Of a DNA stretch of 64,000 nucleotides, positions 33,922 through 42,562 are shown in pieces. The DNA lies in NCBI GenBank assembly GCA_015069205.1, contig SVIZ01000009.1:1-64000 (forward strand), in the 5' to 3' direction. Positions within the stretch are counted from its first letter, which is position 1. Each line of letters opens with the position of its first letter. The DNA is from Oscillospiraceae bacterium. Its GTDB lineage: Bacteria; Bacillota; Clostridia; Saccharofermentanales; Saccharofermentanaceae. The notes under the pieces are model-generated. The model made no database searches. It was not told the DNA's origin and saw only the letters and a program-made list of their open reading frames with translations. Made by a program: the position numbers and the translations under genes.

Positions 33922-36723
33922 TCATCCCTCCGGTTCGTCGAGTGATCTCAGGTACTTAACCTTGAGTGAAGTGATCGTTACGCCGCCTGATGCAAAGTGC
34001 GCGCGGAATACGCAGTTCTTGGCATACATCATGCATTCGCAGCTCTTTGTGACAGGCTCGCCGTTCGTGCCGTTCCAGGTGATTACTGCACAAGGAATGC
34101 TCGTGATGTAGACCGTCATGGGGATCTGCGCAAGCTCGCCTAAGTTGGAATAACCTGTGAATTCAAGACCGTAGTAACCCTGTCTCTCGCATGTGATTCC
34201 GAAAACGAAATCCTTGCCTCTTGATGTCTTTGTCTTGCACTCGATCGTGACCTCGTCGTCCATGGAATAGAAGACATCCGTATCGACTTCAACGTCATCG
34301 TCCTTGAAGGGGCTGTCGATGTGGTTGATAACTACTTCCTTGCCTTCGACTCTGTCCATTGCGGGAGTGTTCATGGCGAAGTTCAGGATGTTGATCGCAT
34401 TTCTCTGAAGCTCGGCGCGTGTGATGAGAGAGCCGTCGCCTTCGGTAAGTTCCTTATATGTGTCAGTCTCTAACAGGTTCTCCTTTTCGACGCTGGTGCA
34501 AACCATGTAGACGTCGTTCTGGGATCTTGCCATTGCGGAATGGTCTTCGAGAGAATACTTCTCGGCGATCGTAACTTCCTTGTTGATATATGCCCACCAG
34601 TCGGTCATGACGAGGCCCTTAAAGCCCCACTGCTCGCGGAGGATCATGGTGTTCTGGTCGTAGATGCATGCACTGTAGACATCGTTGATGCGGTTGTAGG
34701 AGGTCATTAAGCATCTGCATCCGCCTTCTTTGATGGCGATCTCGAAAGCAGGGAGATAGATCTCGCGGAGCGCACGTGATGAAACTCTTGAGCTCATCTC
34801 ACGTCTGTTTGTCTCACGGTTGTTGGCGCATAAGTGCTTGATTACGGGTGTGACGCCTGACTTCTCGAGAGCCTTTACCTGGGCAACTGCCATGAGGCCA
34901 GTAAGGAGCGGATCTTCGGAGAAATACTCGAAGTTACGGCCGTTCAGCGGATGTCTGTGAATATTGATTCCGGGGCCTAAGAGAGCGTCGATCTTATTCG
35001 AGAGCATCTCGATGCCGAGGTAAGAATACAGTTCTTCAACGAGATCGACGTTAAATGTTGAAGCAAGGCATGTTCCGTTAGGAAGAGAGAATGCCTTCTT
35101 GCCGGAGTCGAGTCTCATGCCTGAAGGACCATCCGTGCAGCAGAGCGTGGGAACTCCCATTGCCTTGAGCTCTTTGGTGACACCTCCGAATGCGGCTGCG
35201 GTACCGATGGTAACCTTGGGGCTTCCCATTCCCTCACCTCTGATGATGAGTGAGAGATCCTCGTCTGTGAGCTGGGCAACGAACTCGTCCATCGTATTCT
35301 TGCCGTGCTTAACGTCAGCGAGCTTGATGCCCTTGTCGCCCGTCTGGGGGATCTCGGGTCTTACGCGCTCAAGGCGTGATTCGAGATAGTTAACTGTCGC
35401 AAGAGGTACGTCTTCTTCGCCCTTGCTGTATGTGCCGTCACCATTAGGGATGGCTGTAAGACGCTTAAATGCCTTTGTGGGTGCGAGCGCAGTGCCGAGT
35501 TCTTCGAGAAGTCTGTTATCGGAAAGATCGAAGGATCCTACCGGAGAAGCGGAGATGAAATCGCTTCCTAGGAAAAACTCATATGTGCCCTTCTCAAGAA
35601 CGTAACCTGTCGTGCCGAAGCCCGTTCTGCAGTCGTCATCGAAAGATGCGAATCTTCTGACGGGTGCAGTGATCGTAACGCGCTCTTCTTCACCTGCGGG
35701 AATGTTGCCTGTCTTTGTAAAGCCGATCAATACTCTTGAAGGCTTTGAGAGAGCTCCGTCAGGCGCCTTGCAGTAAACCATTACGGCCTTTTTGCCGGGA
35801 ACGCTGCCGGTGTTCTTTATGGTAACGCTTACGGTTACGACGTCATCTTCGAACTTGAATTCCGGATCATTCAAATCGAATTCGGTATATGAGAGTCCTG
35901 CACCGAACGGATAGAGGACAACGTCATTTGCGAATGTCGAGAAATATCTGTAACCGACGAAAATATCGTCGTGATAAATGTCTTCTTTAAGGTCCTTGCA
36001 GAAGTATGCGTCAGAAGCGTAATCCTCAAGAGATCTGGCGATCGTATCAGGAAGGCATCCGGAAGGATTTACCTTGCCTGACATGACTCTTGCAACGCTG
36101 ATGCCGCCGATCATGCCGGCCTGCCAGATATAGAGCACGCCCTTGATGTTGTACTTGGTTACGAATGACATGTCGATGATGTTGCCGACGTTCAGAAGAA
36201 CGATGGTCTTGTCGAATGCCTTTGTGACGTTTTCGAGCATGCCTTCTTCACTGTCGCTGAGGAAATAAGCACCCTTCTCTGCAGAGTTGTCTCTGTCCTC
36301 ACCTGCTGTTCTTGCGATGATGATGACCGCAATGTCGTTGCGGGATGCAAGAGTTCCTGCGAGTTCTTCTGATACAGGCATCTCGGCTTGTGACCATGCC
36401 TCCTTGCCCCAGCCGAGACCTGCATCGATGGGATTTTCTTCGTCCCATTTGTCATATATGTCCATGAGCTCGGCATCAAGCGTGATGTCCGGGCAGTCAT
36501 TGAGACCTTCTCTGATGTCACTTACGTGACTAACATTTACCATACCGCCGGAGCCTGTTCCGGACTTGTAGTAGTGTGTCTGCATCCTTCCGAAAAGAGC
36601 AATACGTGAGCCTTTTTTCAAGGGAAGGACATTGTCTTTGTTCTCGAGCATGACGATGCCTTCTGCGGCCGTCTTGATCGCTGCTTCGGTATATTCATTC
36701 CAGTTAAGGGTTATCTCATTCAT
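33922..36723 (-). CDS. GH3 family beta-glycosidase with permuted domain order
   Basis: 933 residues, no signal peptide, so cytoplasmic. The C-terminal GH3 alpha/beta domain comes first (AIKTAAEGIVMLENKDNVLPL, about 15-275), then a fibronectin-III-like region (about 300-420). The (alpha/beta)8 catalytic domain comes last (DGPSGMRL, NIHRHPLNGRNFEYFSEDP, PVIKHLCANNRETNR, and MTDWW with the nucleophile Asp). Such reversed order is known from rumen GH3 enzymes of Ruminococcus albus and Butyrivibrio. The substrate is probably an oligosaccharide beta-glucoside. ATG 36723 lies 7 bases after GGAGGA; the track start is 27 codons early. Confidence 0.93.
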   Translation of the reverse strand: MNEITLNWNEYTEAAIKTAAEGIVMLENKDNVLPLKKGSRIALFGRMQTHYYKSGTGSGGMVNVSHVSDIREGLNDCPDITLDAELMDIYDKWDEENPIDAGLGWGKEAWSQAEMPVSEELAGTLASRNDIAVIIIARTAGEDRDNSAEKGAYFLSDSEEGMLENVTKAFDKTIVLLNVGNIIDMSFVTKYNIKGVLYIWQAGMIGGISVARVMSGKVNPSGCLPDTIARSLEDYASDAYFCKDLKEDIYHDDIFVGYRYFSTFANDVVLYPFGAGLSYTEFDLNDPEFKFEDDVVTVSVTIKNTGSVPGKKAVMVYCKAPDGALSKPSRVLIGFTKTGNIPAGEEERVTITAPVRRFASFDDDCRTGFGTTGYVLEKGTYEFFLGSDFISASPVGSFDLSDNRLLEELGTALAPTKAFKRLTAIPNGDGTYSKGEEDVPLATVNYLESRLERVRPEIPQTGDKGIKLADVKHGKNTMDEFVAQLTDEDLSLIIRGEGMGSPKVTIGTAAAFGGVTKELKAMGVPTLCCTDGPSGMRLDSGKKAFSLPNGTCLASTFNVDLVEELYSYLGIEMLSNKIDALLGPGINIHRHPLNGRNFEYFSEDPLLTGLMAVAQVKALEKSGVTPVIKHLCANNRETNRREMSSRVSSRALREIYLPAFEIAIKEGGCRCLMTSYNRINDVYSACIYDQNTMILREQWGFKGLVMTDWWAYINKEVTIAEKYSLEDHSAMARSQNDVYMVCTSVEKENLLETDTYKELTEGDGSLITRAELQRNAINILNFAMNTPAMDRVEGKEVVINHIDSPFKDDDVEVDTDVFYSMDDEVTIECKTKTSRGKDFVFGITCERQGYYGLEFTGYSNLGELAQIPMTVYITSIPCAVITWNGTNGEPVTKSCECMMYAKNCVFRAHFASGGVTITSLKVKYLRSLDEPEG

Positions 36724-36994
36724 TGAAAAAATCCTCCGGTATTTTTGATTCTTTGTGATGCCGTTTTCGCGGGTTGTAAAGACTATACAATATTTCGCAA
36801 ACACCCGATTTTATTTTACTTGCATTTATTTTGTTTTTCTTGCTATCAGGTGCTTTTTAATGTAAACAAGCCGTTAACTTTGGGTAAAAGCAGCGGTTAT
36901 ATTTCAGATATCGATAAAAATGACAAAGTTTCTGATATTAAATATAAAATTGCAGTCTTATAATGTGCAGAATTCAAAGAACAGGAAGTATTAC

Positions 36995-38413
36995 ATGGCA
37001 CCTAAAAGAACTGATACCGACATGACGAAGGGCTCCCCCTTTGCGATCATATTAAAGTTCACGATGACACTGCTTATCGGCAACATCGCCCAGCAGCTCT
37101 ATAACATCGTGGATACCATCATCGTCGGAAGATATGTTAATCCGCAGGCGCTTGCAGCCGTCGGATCTACTGGTACCATCGTTTTCCTCATCATCGGAAC
37201 TTCAAACGGAATGGTCACGGGCTTCTCCGTTGTCACGAGCCAGAAGTACGGCGCCCTGGACAGCAAGGGCGTAAAAGCTTCAGTAACCAACGGATTCTAT
37301 CTCAGTATGATCGTTGCCGCCGTTCTTACCACGGTAAGCCTTGCGGTAATGCATCCGCTGCTCGTGCTGATGAATACACCGGCCGATATTCTCGAATACG
37401 CGTATTCTTACATCACGACGATCTGCTGCGGCATCGTTTTCACGGTCATGTACAATCTCTGCTCATCCTTGATGAGGGCCATCGGCAACAGCAAGATGCC
37501 TTTGATCTTCCTTCTGTGTTCTGCTGTAACAAACGTCTGCTTAGACCTTTTGTTCATCATAAAGTTCGGTCTCGGCACACGCGGCGCAGCCCTTGCAACC
37601 ATTATCTCACAGGCACTCGCGGTAATCCCGTGCGTCATCTACATATATGCGAAAATGCCAACCTTAAGGCCCGATAAGTCCGACTGGAAGATTGACCGCA
37701 GGATCATAAAGCAGCAACTCCGCCTCGGCATCCCGATGGCGATCCAGTACAGCATTACCGCATCCGGAACCATGATCATGCAGAGCGCGTTCAACACCTT
37801 TGATTCCATCGCTGTAGGAGCCATCACCGCTGCAAGCAAGTTCCAGGGAATAATCACTCAGGGCATGTTCACGGTCGGCCAGACAATGGCTGCTTTCGTA
37901 GGCCAGAATTACGGTGCACACGACATGAAGAGGATCAGGAAAGGCGTAAGCAGCGCATTGAAGATCTTCATCGTTTATTCGATCGCTGCGGCAGTCCTGG
38001 CCATCGTTGCGCTTCCGCACGTTCTCTGGATATTTTTCGATTCCGATGTGGATGTATCACTCTACATCCCGTGGGCAAGAACATACATCATGGAGTGCGC
38101 CGTCTGCTACTTCTTCCTCTCTGCGATCTTCATTTACAGGAACACGATCCAGTCCGTTGGATATGCAGGCATTGCGACTGTATTGGGCTTTGTCGAGCTC
38201 GGCGCAAGAATGATCACGTCCTTTTATTCGATCCACGTACATAACTACAACATCGCCGTTGCCTCCGATCCGTTCGCATGGGTCACGGCAGGAATCGCAG
38301 GCATGGTGATCACTTATGTCATCTTCAAAAAGATCGAGCGCCGCTGGAAATCAGAAAGCCCTGCCGCGGCTCTGGGGCAAATACCCGTCAGTGCCAGGAG
38401 CAAGGCTTCTTAA
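36995..38413 (+). CDS. MATE family efflux transporter
   Basis: 472 residues with twelve hydrophobic segments in two homologous halves. It shows GSPFAIILKFTMTLLIGNIAQQLYNIVDTIIVGRYV, VSLAVM and the second-half repeat GIPMAIQYSITASGTMIMQSAFNTF. Exports drugs or organic cations using an ion gradient; substrate not predictable. ATG 36995 follows ACAGGAAG; the track start is 25 codons early. It is divergent from the GH3 gene across a 270-base AT-rich gap, which has a TATAAT at 36960-36965 but no good -35 box. Confidence 0.93.
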   Translation: MAPKRTDTDMTKGSPFAIILKFTMTLLIGNIAQQLYNIVDTIIVGRYVNPQALAAVGSTGTIVFLIIGTSNGMVTGFSVVTSQKYGALDSKGVKASVTNGFYLSMIVAAVLTTVSLAVMHPLLVLMNTPADILEYAYSYITTICCGIVFTVMYNLCSSLMRAIGNSKMPLIFLLCSAVTNVCLDLLFIIKFGLGTRGAALATIISQALAVIPCVIYIYAKMPTLRPDKSDWKIDRRIIKQQLRLGIPMAIQYSITASGTMIMQSAFNTFDSIAVGAITAASKFQGIITQGMFTVGQTMAAFVGQNYGAHDMKRIRKGVSSALKIFIVYSIAAAVLAIVALPHVLWIFFDSDVDVSLYIPWARTYIMECAVCYFFLSAIFIYRNTIQSVGYAGIATVLGFVELGARMITSFYSIHVHNYNIAVASDPFAWVTAGIAGMVITYVIFKKIERRWKSESPAAALGQIPVSARSKAS

Positions 38414-38438
38414 AGCAGTTTCTTAATTTATTAAAGTA

Positions 38439-39536
38439 TCAGGTCTCGTCTTCGGGAGCTTCCGTCTCAGCGGTCTCTTCTGTCTCAGTGACAGTGCCTG
38501 TGATCACTGTATCCACGGGAACTGTTTCAGCTGTATTGACCACGTCGAACTCCCAGCCGTAGATCGTTCCGGACTGCATGTCATAAATAAAGAATACATA
38601 AAAACCAGTCGGGATATTCTCTTCTTGAGTATACGTGAGATGGATCTCTGTAGGGTATCTGTCAATGATCTTTTCTGATGTGAAAAGAGGAGTCCACTCG
38701 GGCGAAGTTTCCTCGGCAACACGGTATTTATACTGCCAGACGTACTGGCTTGCATTCTCGTCAAGCTCGATTACGAACTCTAATGTGTTTGTATCCGTGT
38801 AGGTCTCAGTGACAGGATCCCAGCCGGGTCCGGTCATGTAGCTGTCTGAGATAGTGTCGAAAATATTATCCATGAACTCGAGCTCGGGAAGATCGTAATC
38901 GTAGACATCAACAAGGTCCAGACCGTTCGCAAGAAGATAATGTCCGTCATCATCTTTTGTGAATTCAAGCGTTACATCAAGATCGACCGTGTCTTCAACT
39001 TCGGCAAGGAGCATATTGAAGTCGGCAGCACCTAAAAACTTATCTCTCTGATCGAGAACGCTGCTGAAATCCTTATAGGAGAATGTAACATTGACCGTGC
39101 ACTCCTTAGCCCAGAGATTGGACTTGAAGCTGGATTTGTCGATCTCACATGTGGTCGTGGCAGCGATAATGTTCTTTACACGGAGCATTTCACTCGGACT
39201 CTTTCTTATGTAAGTGTCACTGTAGTCGATCTCGTCAACTTCTTCGACAACGGGCATAACAGACCTGATCTCATAAGGTGTATATGTGCAGAGCTCGCAA
39301 AAACCGTCATAATCGCATTCGGCAAGGGCCGTGGCGATCTTATCGATGCAGCTATATACTCTGTCCTCGGCAATCTTATTGTTGCCGTCGTCATCATCTT
39401 CCGGTTCTTCGTCAGCAGCTTCTGCTGATTTTCTGCTTTTCGCGGTAGTCTCATCGGAATTTGCGGCTTGAGAACAGGAAGCCAACGTCATCAGGTTGGC
39501 AAGAATAAGTACAGCAGCGATAACCTTTTTACTCAT
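38439..39536 (-). CDS. Lipoprotein of unknown function
   Basis: 365 residues. A lipobox LASC (Cys21) and a very acidic linker (EEPEDDDDGNN) are followed by an alpha/beta region with three or four motifs of the NTF2/DUF-like type (CDYDGFCELCTYTP). A C-terminal beta domain (IHLTYTQEENIPTGFYVFFIYDMQSG) and a Thr/Glu tail end it. Extracellular and membrane-anchored. Family not recognised. Stop lies 25 bases from the convergent MATE stop. Confidence 0.7.
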   Translation of the reverse strand: MSKKVIAAVLILANLMTLASCSQAANSDETTAKSRKSAEAADEEPEDDDDGNNKIAEDRVYSCIDKIATALAECDYDGFCELCTYTPYEIRSVMPVVEEVDEIDYSDTYIRKSPSEMLRVKNIIAATTTCEIDKSSFKSNLWAKECTVNVTFSYKDFSSVLDQRDKFLGAADFNMLLAEVEDTVDLDVTLEFTKDDDGHYLLANGLDLVDVYDYDLPELEFMDNIFDTISDSYMTGPGWDPVTETYTDTNTLEFVIELDENASQYVWQYKYRVAEETSPEWTPLFTSEKIIDRYPTEIHLTYTQEENIPTGFYVFFIYDMQSGTIYGWEFDVVNTAETVPVDTVITGTVTETEETAETEAPEDET

Positions 39537-39612
39537 CTAATTTGTTCCTCCGGCATCCGTTATTATATATCAATACAATTTAAACATCGAAAATGTTGCA
39601 CCCTGATAAAAA

Positions 39613-39640
39613 ACCGCCCCCGGGAATCCCCAAGAGCGGT
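39613..39640 (-). terminator. Terminator of fba
   Basis: On the minus strand ACCGC...GCGGT with an inner GGG/CCC helix, followed by TTTTTTATC. Confidence 0.82.
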
Positions 39641-39671
39641 CAAATAAGTTACTTTATCAGTTAAGTCAGGA

Positions 39672-40640
39672 TCAAGCCTTACCGTCTGAACCGAGAACGT
39701 ACTTAATCTTGTGAGCAACCATGTCCTTAACTGCCTGACGAGCGGGCTTAAGGTACTGACGGGGATCGAAGTGATCAGGGTGCTCAGCGAAGTACTTACG
39801 GATGTTACCTGTCATAGCAAGACGGATATCGGAGTCGATGTTGATCTTGCAAACAGCGAGTGTAGCTGCCTTACGGAGCTGCTCCTCAGGGATACCAACT
39901 GCGTCAGGCATGTTTCCGCCGTACTCGTTAACCATCTTAACGAATTCCTGAGGTACGGAAGAAGAACCGTGAAGAACGATCGGGAAACCAGGGAGTCTCT
40001 TGATGCACTCTTCGAGAACGTCGAAACGGAGCGGCGGAGGTACAAGGATGCCGTCAGCATTTCTTGTGCACTGAGCAGCTGTGAACTTGTAAGCACCGTG
40101 TGATGTACCGATAGCGATAGCGAGTGAGTCGCATCCTGTTCTGGAAACGAATTCCTCAACCTCTTCAGGTCTTGTGTAGCTCTCGTGACCAGACTCAACA
40201 ACAACCTCATCCTCGATACCGGCAAGAGTACCAAGCTCAGCCTCAACAACTACGCCGTGGTCGTGAGCATACTCAACAACCTGCTTTGTGAGTGCGATGT
40301 TTTCCTCGAAAGGCTTTGAAGAAGCGTCGATCATGACAGATGTGAATCCGCCGTCGATGCATGACTTACAAAGCTCGAATGTATCACCGTGGTCAAGGTG
40401 AAGAGCGATCGGGATGTCAGGATTCTCAATAACTGCAGCCTCAACGAGCTTTACAAGGTATGTGTGGTTAGCATAAGCTCTTGCGCCCTTTGAAACCTGA
40501 AGAATGACAGGGCTCTTGAGCTCACCTGCTGCTTCTGTGATTCCCTGAACGATTTCCATGTTGTTTACGTTGAAAGCACCAACAGCATAACCGCCGTCAT
40601 AAGCCTTCTTAAACATCTCAGTCGTTGTTACTAAAGACAT
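39672..40640 (-). CDS. fba: Class II fructose-bisphosphate aldolase
   Basis: 322 residues, zinc-dependent cleavage of fructose-1,6-bisphosphate in glycolysis. It shows GAFNVNNME, LHLDHGD with Zn-binding His and catalytic Asp, VEAELGTLAGIED, AIGTSHGAYKF and LHGSSSVPQEFV. The codon choice looks strongly biased, as for a highly expressed gene. AGGAGG precedes ATG. Single-gene transcript with promoter and terminator. Confidence 0.96.
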   Translation of the reverse strand: MSLVTTTEMFKKAYDGGYAVGAFNVNNMEIVQGITEAAGELKSPVILQVSKGARAYANHTYLVKLVEAAVIENPDIPIALHLDHGDTFELCKSCIDGGFTSVMIDASSKPFEENIALTKQVVEYAHDHGVVVEAELGTLAGIEDEVVVESGHESYTRPEEVEEFVSRTGCDSLAIAIGTSHGAYKFTAAQCTRNADGILVPPPLRFDVLEECIKRLPGFPIVLHGSSSVPQEFVKMVNEYGGNMPDAVGIPEEQLRKAATLAVCKINIDSDIRLAMTGNIRKYFAEHPDHFDPRQYLKPARQAVKDMVAHKIKYVLGSDGKA

Positions 40641-40669
40641 ATATATATCCTCCTGATATTTTTATTGAC

Positions 40670-40696
40670 GTTATAATCTTACAATCTTTTTGTCAA
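40670..40696 (-). promoter_or_regulatory. Probable fba promoter
   Basis: TTGACA (40696-40691), 15-base spacer, TATAAC (40675-40670) on the minus strand. The short spacer lowers confidence. An alternative is TTGAGT with TAAGAT in the same stretch. Confidence 0.45.
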
Positions 40697-40849
40697 AACT
40701 CAACCGCAAAATCGGTGAAAGTATGAGTAATTAACAGAAGATTTCCATATAAAAGCGGGTTTTTGGCCAAATGATTTTCGCAAGGCCCGAAAACGAGTTA
40801 ATCGAGACTAATCGCAGAAACCAAATTCCGTATTTTTTTTAGGGCATTA

Positions 40850-40878
40850 TTGATAAAACCTGTCAAAAAATGTAGACT
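40850..40878 (+). promoter_or_regulatory. Probable promoter of the 40915 gene
   Basis: TTGATA (40850-40855), 17-base spacer, TAGACT (40873-40878). Confidence 0.5.
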
Positions 40879-40914
40879 TTTTCACGTGCAACACTTTTCG
40901 GGAGGATATAGGAT

Positions 40915-41655
40915 ATGGAAAACCAGATCAGCGCAAACCAGACAGACAACAGAGTCGTGGTCCCTTACGACAAGGGCCGCAAGAACATCACTTTCTATGA
41001 CACGTTCGTAGACATCAACGGAGACGTTATCAAGTACGATGACATCGCAGTAATCCAGTCTTCTGCCCTCAATTCTTCGTCCATGATCTACTTCTACTTT
41101 GACAGATCGTTCAGATACGAATTCAACTTCACGACATACGACGGCCAAGTACATAAGTTCAAAAGACACGGTTATTCCGGCTACGGAATTGGCACATATA
41201 AGCGCATCAAGGCAGAGTTCGAGGTCGTAGCACCCCCGTTCTACCAGATCGTAGTAAGAAAGGTCGGCGAGCGTCTCATCGACAGGATCGCAAACGGCGC
41301 AACCGCAAACATCTGCGGCCTTGTCATCACAAAGGACAAGATCACATACACAAAGCGCAAGAAGGAATATGTCATCGACAGAAGCAACTTCGACCGTGCC
41401 GTAGTCAACAATGCTTACATGAGCAATATGGCCCAGATCTTTATCAGGGACGAGAAGAAGCCTATCTTCAAGTGCTCTCTCAACGAGCCCAACGCAAGGC
41501 TCATCGTACCGATCGTAAATTACTTCTTCGAATACAGGGCAGACCCGGCTTCAGCTCCTTCTGCTGCTGACCCCAACGTAAATCCTTACATGCCGCCTGT
41601 TGTTGAAGAGACTTCTTCAAAGTCAAAGCCCGCACAGGACGAAGACGACGAGTAA
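40915..41655 (+). CDS. Hypothetical protein with PH-like beta domains
   Basis: 246 residues with no signal peptide or membrane span. Two stretches alternate beta strands (DTFVDINGDVIKYDDIAVIQ and GLVITKDKITYTKRKKEYVI) like two bacterial PH-like modules. The last 35 residues are acidic and Pro/Ser-rich and end EDDE. ATG follows GGGAGG. It stands alone between a promoter and a terminator. Partner and role unknown. Confidence 0.7.
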   Translation: MENQISANQTDNRVVVPYDKGRKNITFYDTFVDINGDVIKYDDIAVIQSSALNSSSMIYFYFDRSFRYEFNFTTYDGQVHKFKRHGYSGYGIGTYKRIKAEFEVVAPPFYQIVVRKVGERLIDRIANGATANICGLVITKDKITYTKRKKEYVIDRSNFDRAVVNNAYMSNMAQIFIRDEKKPIFKCSLNEPNARLIVPIVNYFFEYRADPASAPSAADPNVNPYMPPVVEETSSKSKPAQDEDDE

Positions 41656-41723
41656 AGATCCTGTTGGGAGTTCGGTTTTAAGCTGAATTTCCGGCCCCCA
41701 ATAACAACTTAAGACAGCAAAAA

Positions 41724-41764
41724 TCCCGTTTATCTTTCAGTTTGGAACTGAGCTTTAAACGGGA
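41724..41764. terminator. Long terminator hairpin between convergent genes
   Basis: TCCCGTTTA...TAAACGGGA with an inner CAGTT/AACTG helix, T-rich on both strands (ATTTTT; TTTTTGC). Serves both the 40915 and 41795 genes. Confidence 0.85.
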
Positions 41765-41794
41765 ATTTTTATGCTTAATTAGTGATCGAAGGAA

Positions 41795-42439
41795 TCAGTG
41801 AGGCAGGTAATCCATCGTCGGATTGTCGCGCTTACGCTTTTCCTTCTTTGCAGTAACGATCGTCACAGCGATGCCGATGACAGGGATCATCATGACTCCG
41901 CCGCACAAAAGAATGTAGCTTGCGCGTGTCTTTGTGCAGTCAAGGAGGACATTGCGGACAACCCATCCGTCAGCCTCGCTGATCTCCAGGTATGTCAGAG
42001 CTTCCCTGTAATACTGGTTTGCTTCGGATTCCTGTGTCTTTACAGTTCCCAGGAACGTTCTGGGCTCCATCTCGATCATGTCTGTCTTGCCATCAACATA
42101 GTCATATGTCGCATCTGTCAGCGCATCAAGATATTCCCTGTCGGCTTTCTTTGAAACTGAGAGCGGCATGACAGATCCGTCCACCATCCAGACCATGTAG
42201 TAATACTCATGACCGGTGGGAATGAAATTGTAGGACTCCGTTCCTTCTGCGTAGCATCCGAGGCATGCGATAACCTCATATGAGATCCACTGGTCGTTAT
42301 ATTCGCTGTAGTTCGGCTCAGCCTCTTCGTATGTTGCTTTGACGCCTCCGAAAATCAGGTTCCTCAAAAAGAACGTGCATGTTCCGAACAGGAGCAGGCA
42401 AAGAACCGATACGACTGCAAGTCTTACTGTACCCTTCAT
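41795..42439 (-). CDS. Small two-span membrane protein of unknown function
   Basis: 214 residues with a membrane span near the N-terminus (about 5-28) and one near the C-terminus (about 172-195). The extracytoplasmic middle contains CLGCYAEG, a possible disulphide pair. The tail is basic (TAKKEKRKRDNPTMDYLPH), so both ends would be cytoplasmic. No family recognised. It lies downstream of the sensor kinase gene on the same strand with a hairpin between. Confidence 0.7.
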   Translation of the reverse strand: MKGTVRLAVVSVLCLLLFGTCTFFLRNLIFGGVKATYEEAEPNYSEYNDQWISYEVIACLGCYAEGTESYNFIPTGHEYYYMVWMVDGSVMPLSVSKKADREYLDALTDATYDYVDGKTDMIEMEPRTFLGTVKTQESEANQYYREALTYLEISEADGWVVRNVLLDCTKTRASYILLCGGVMMIPVIGIAVTIVTAKKEKRKRDNPTMDYLPH

Positions 42440-42519
42440 AATGTTAACCCCCAGAAAAAACTGTCCGTTATTGTATCATAACTGCGAAGTTTTCGGGCAA
42501 GCCGGTCCTGATAAATTTA

Positions 42520-42546
42520 CGGGCTGTCCCGATGTGATGCAGCCCG
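42520..42546 (-). terminator. Terminator of the two-component operon
   Basis: CGGGCTG...CAGCCCG (7 bp), loop of 13 bases, then TAAATTTATC on the minus strand. Confidence 0.65.
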
Positions 42547-42562
42547 TTGCATTTGCTTGTGT

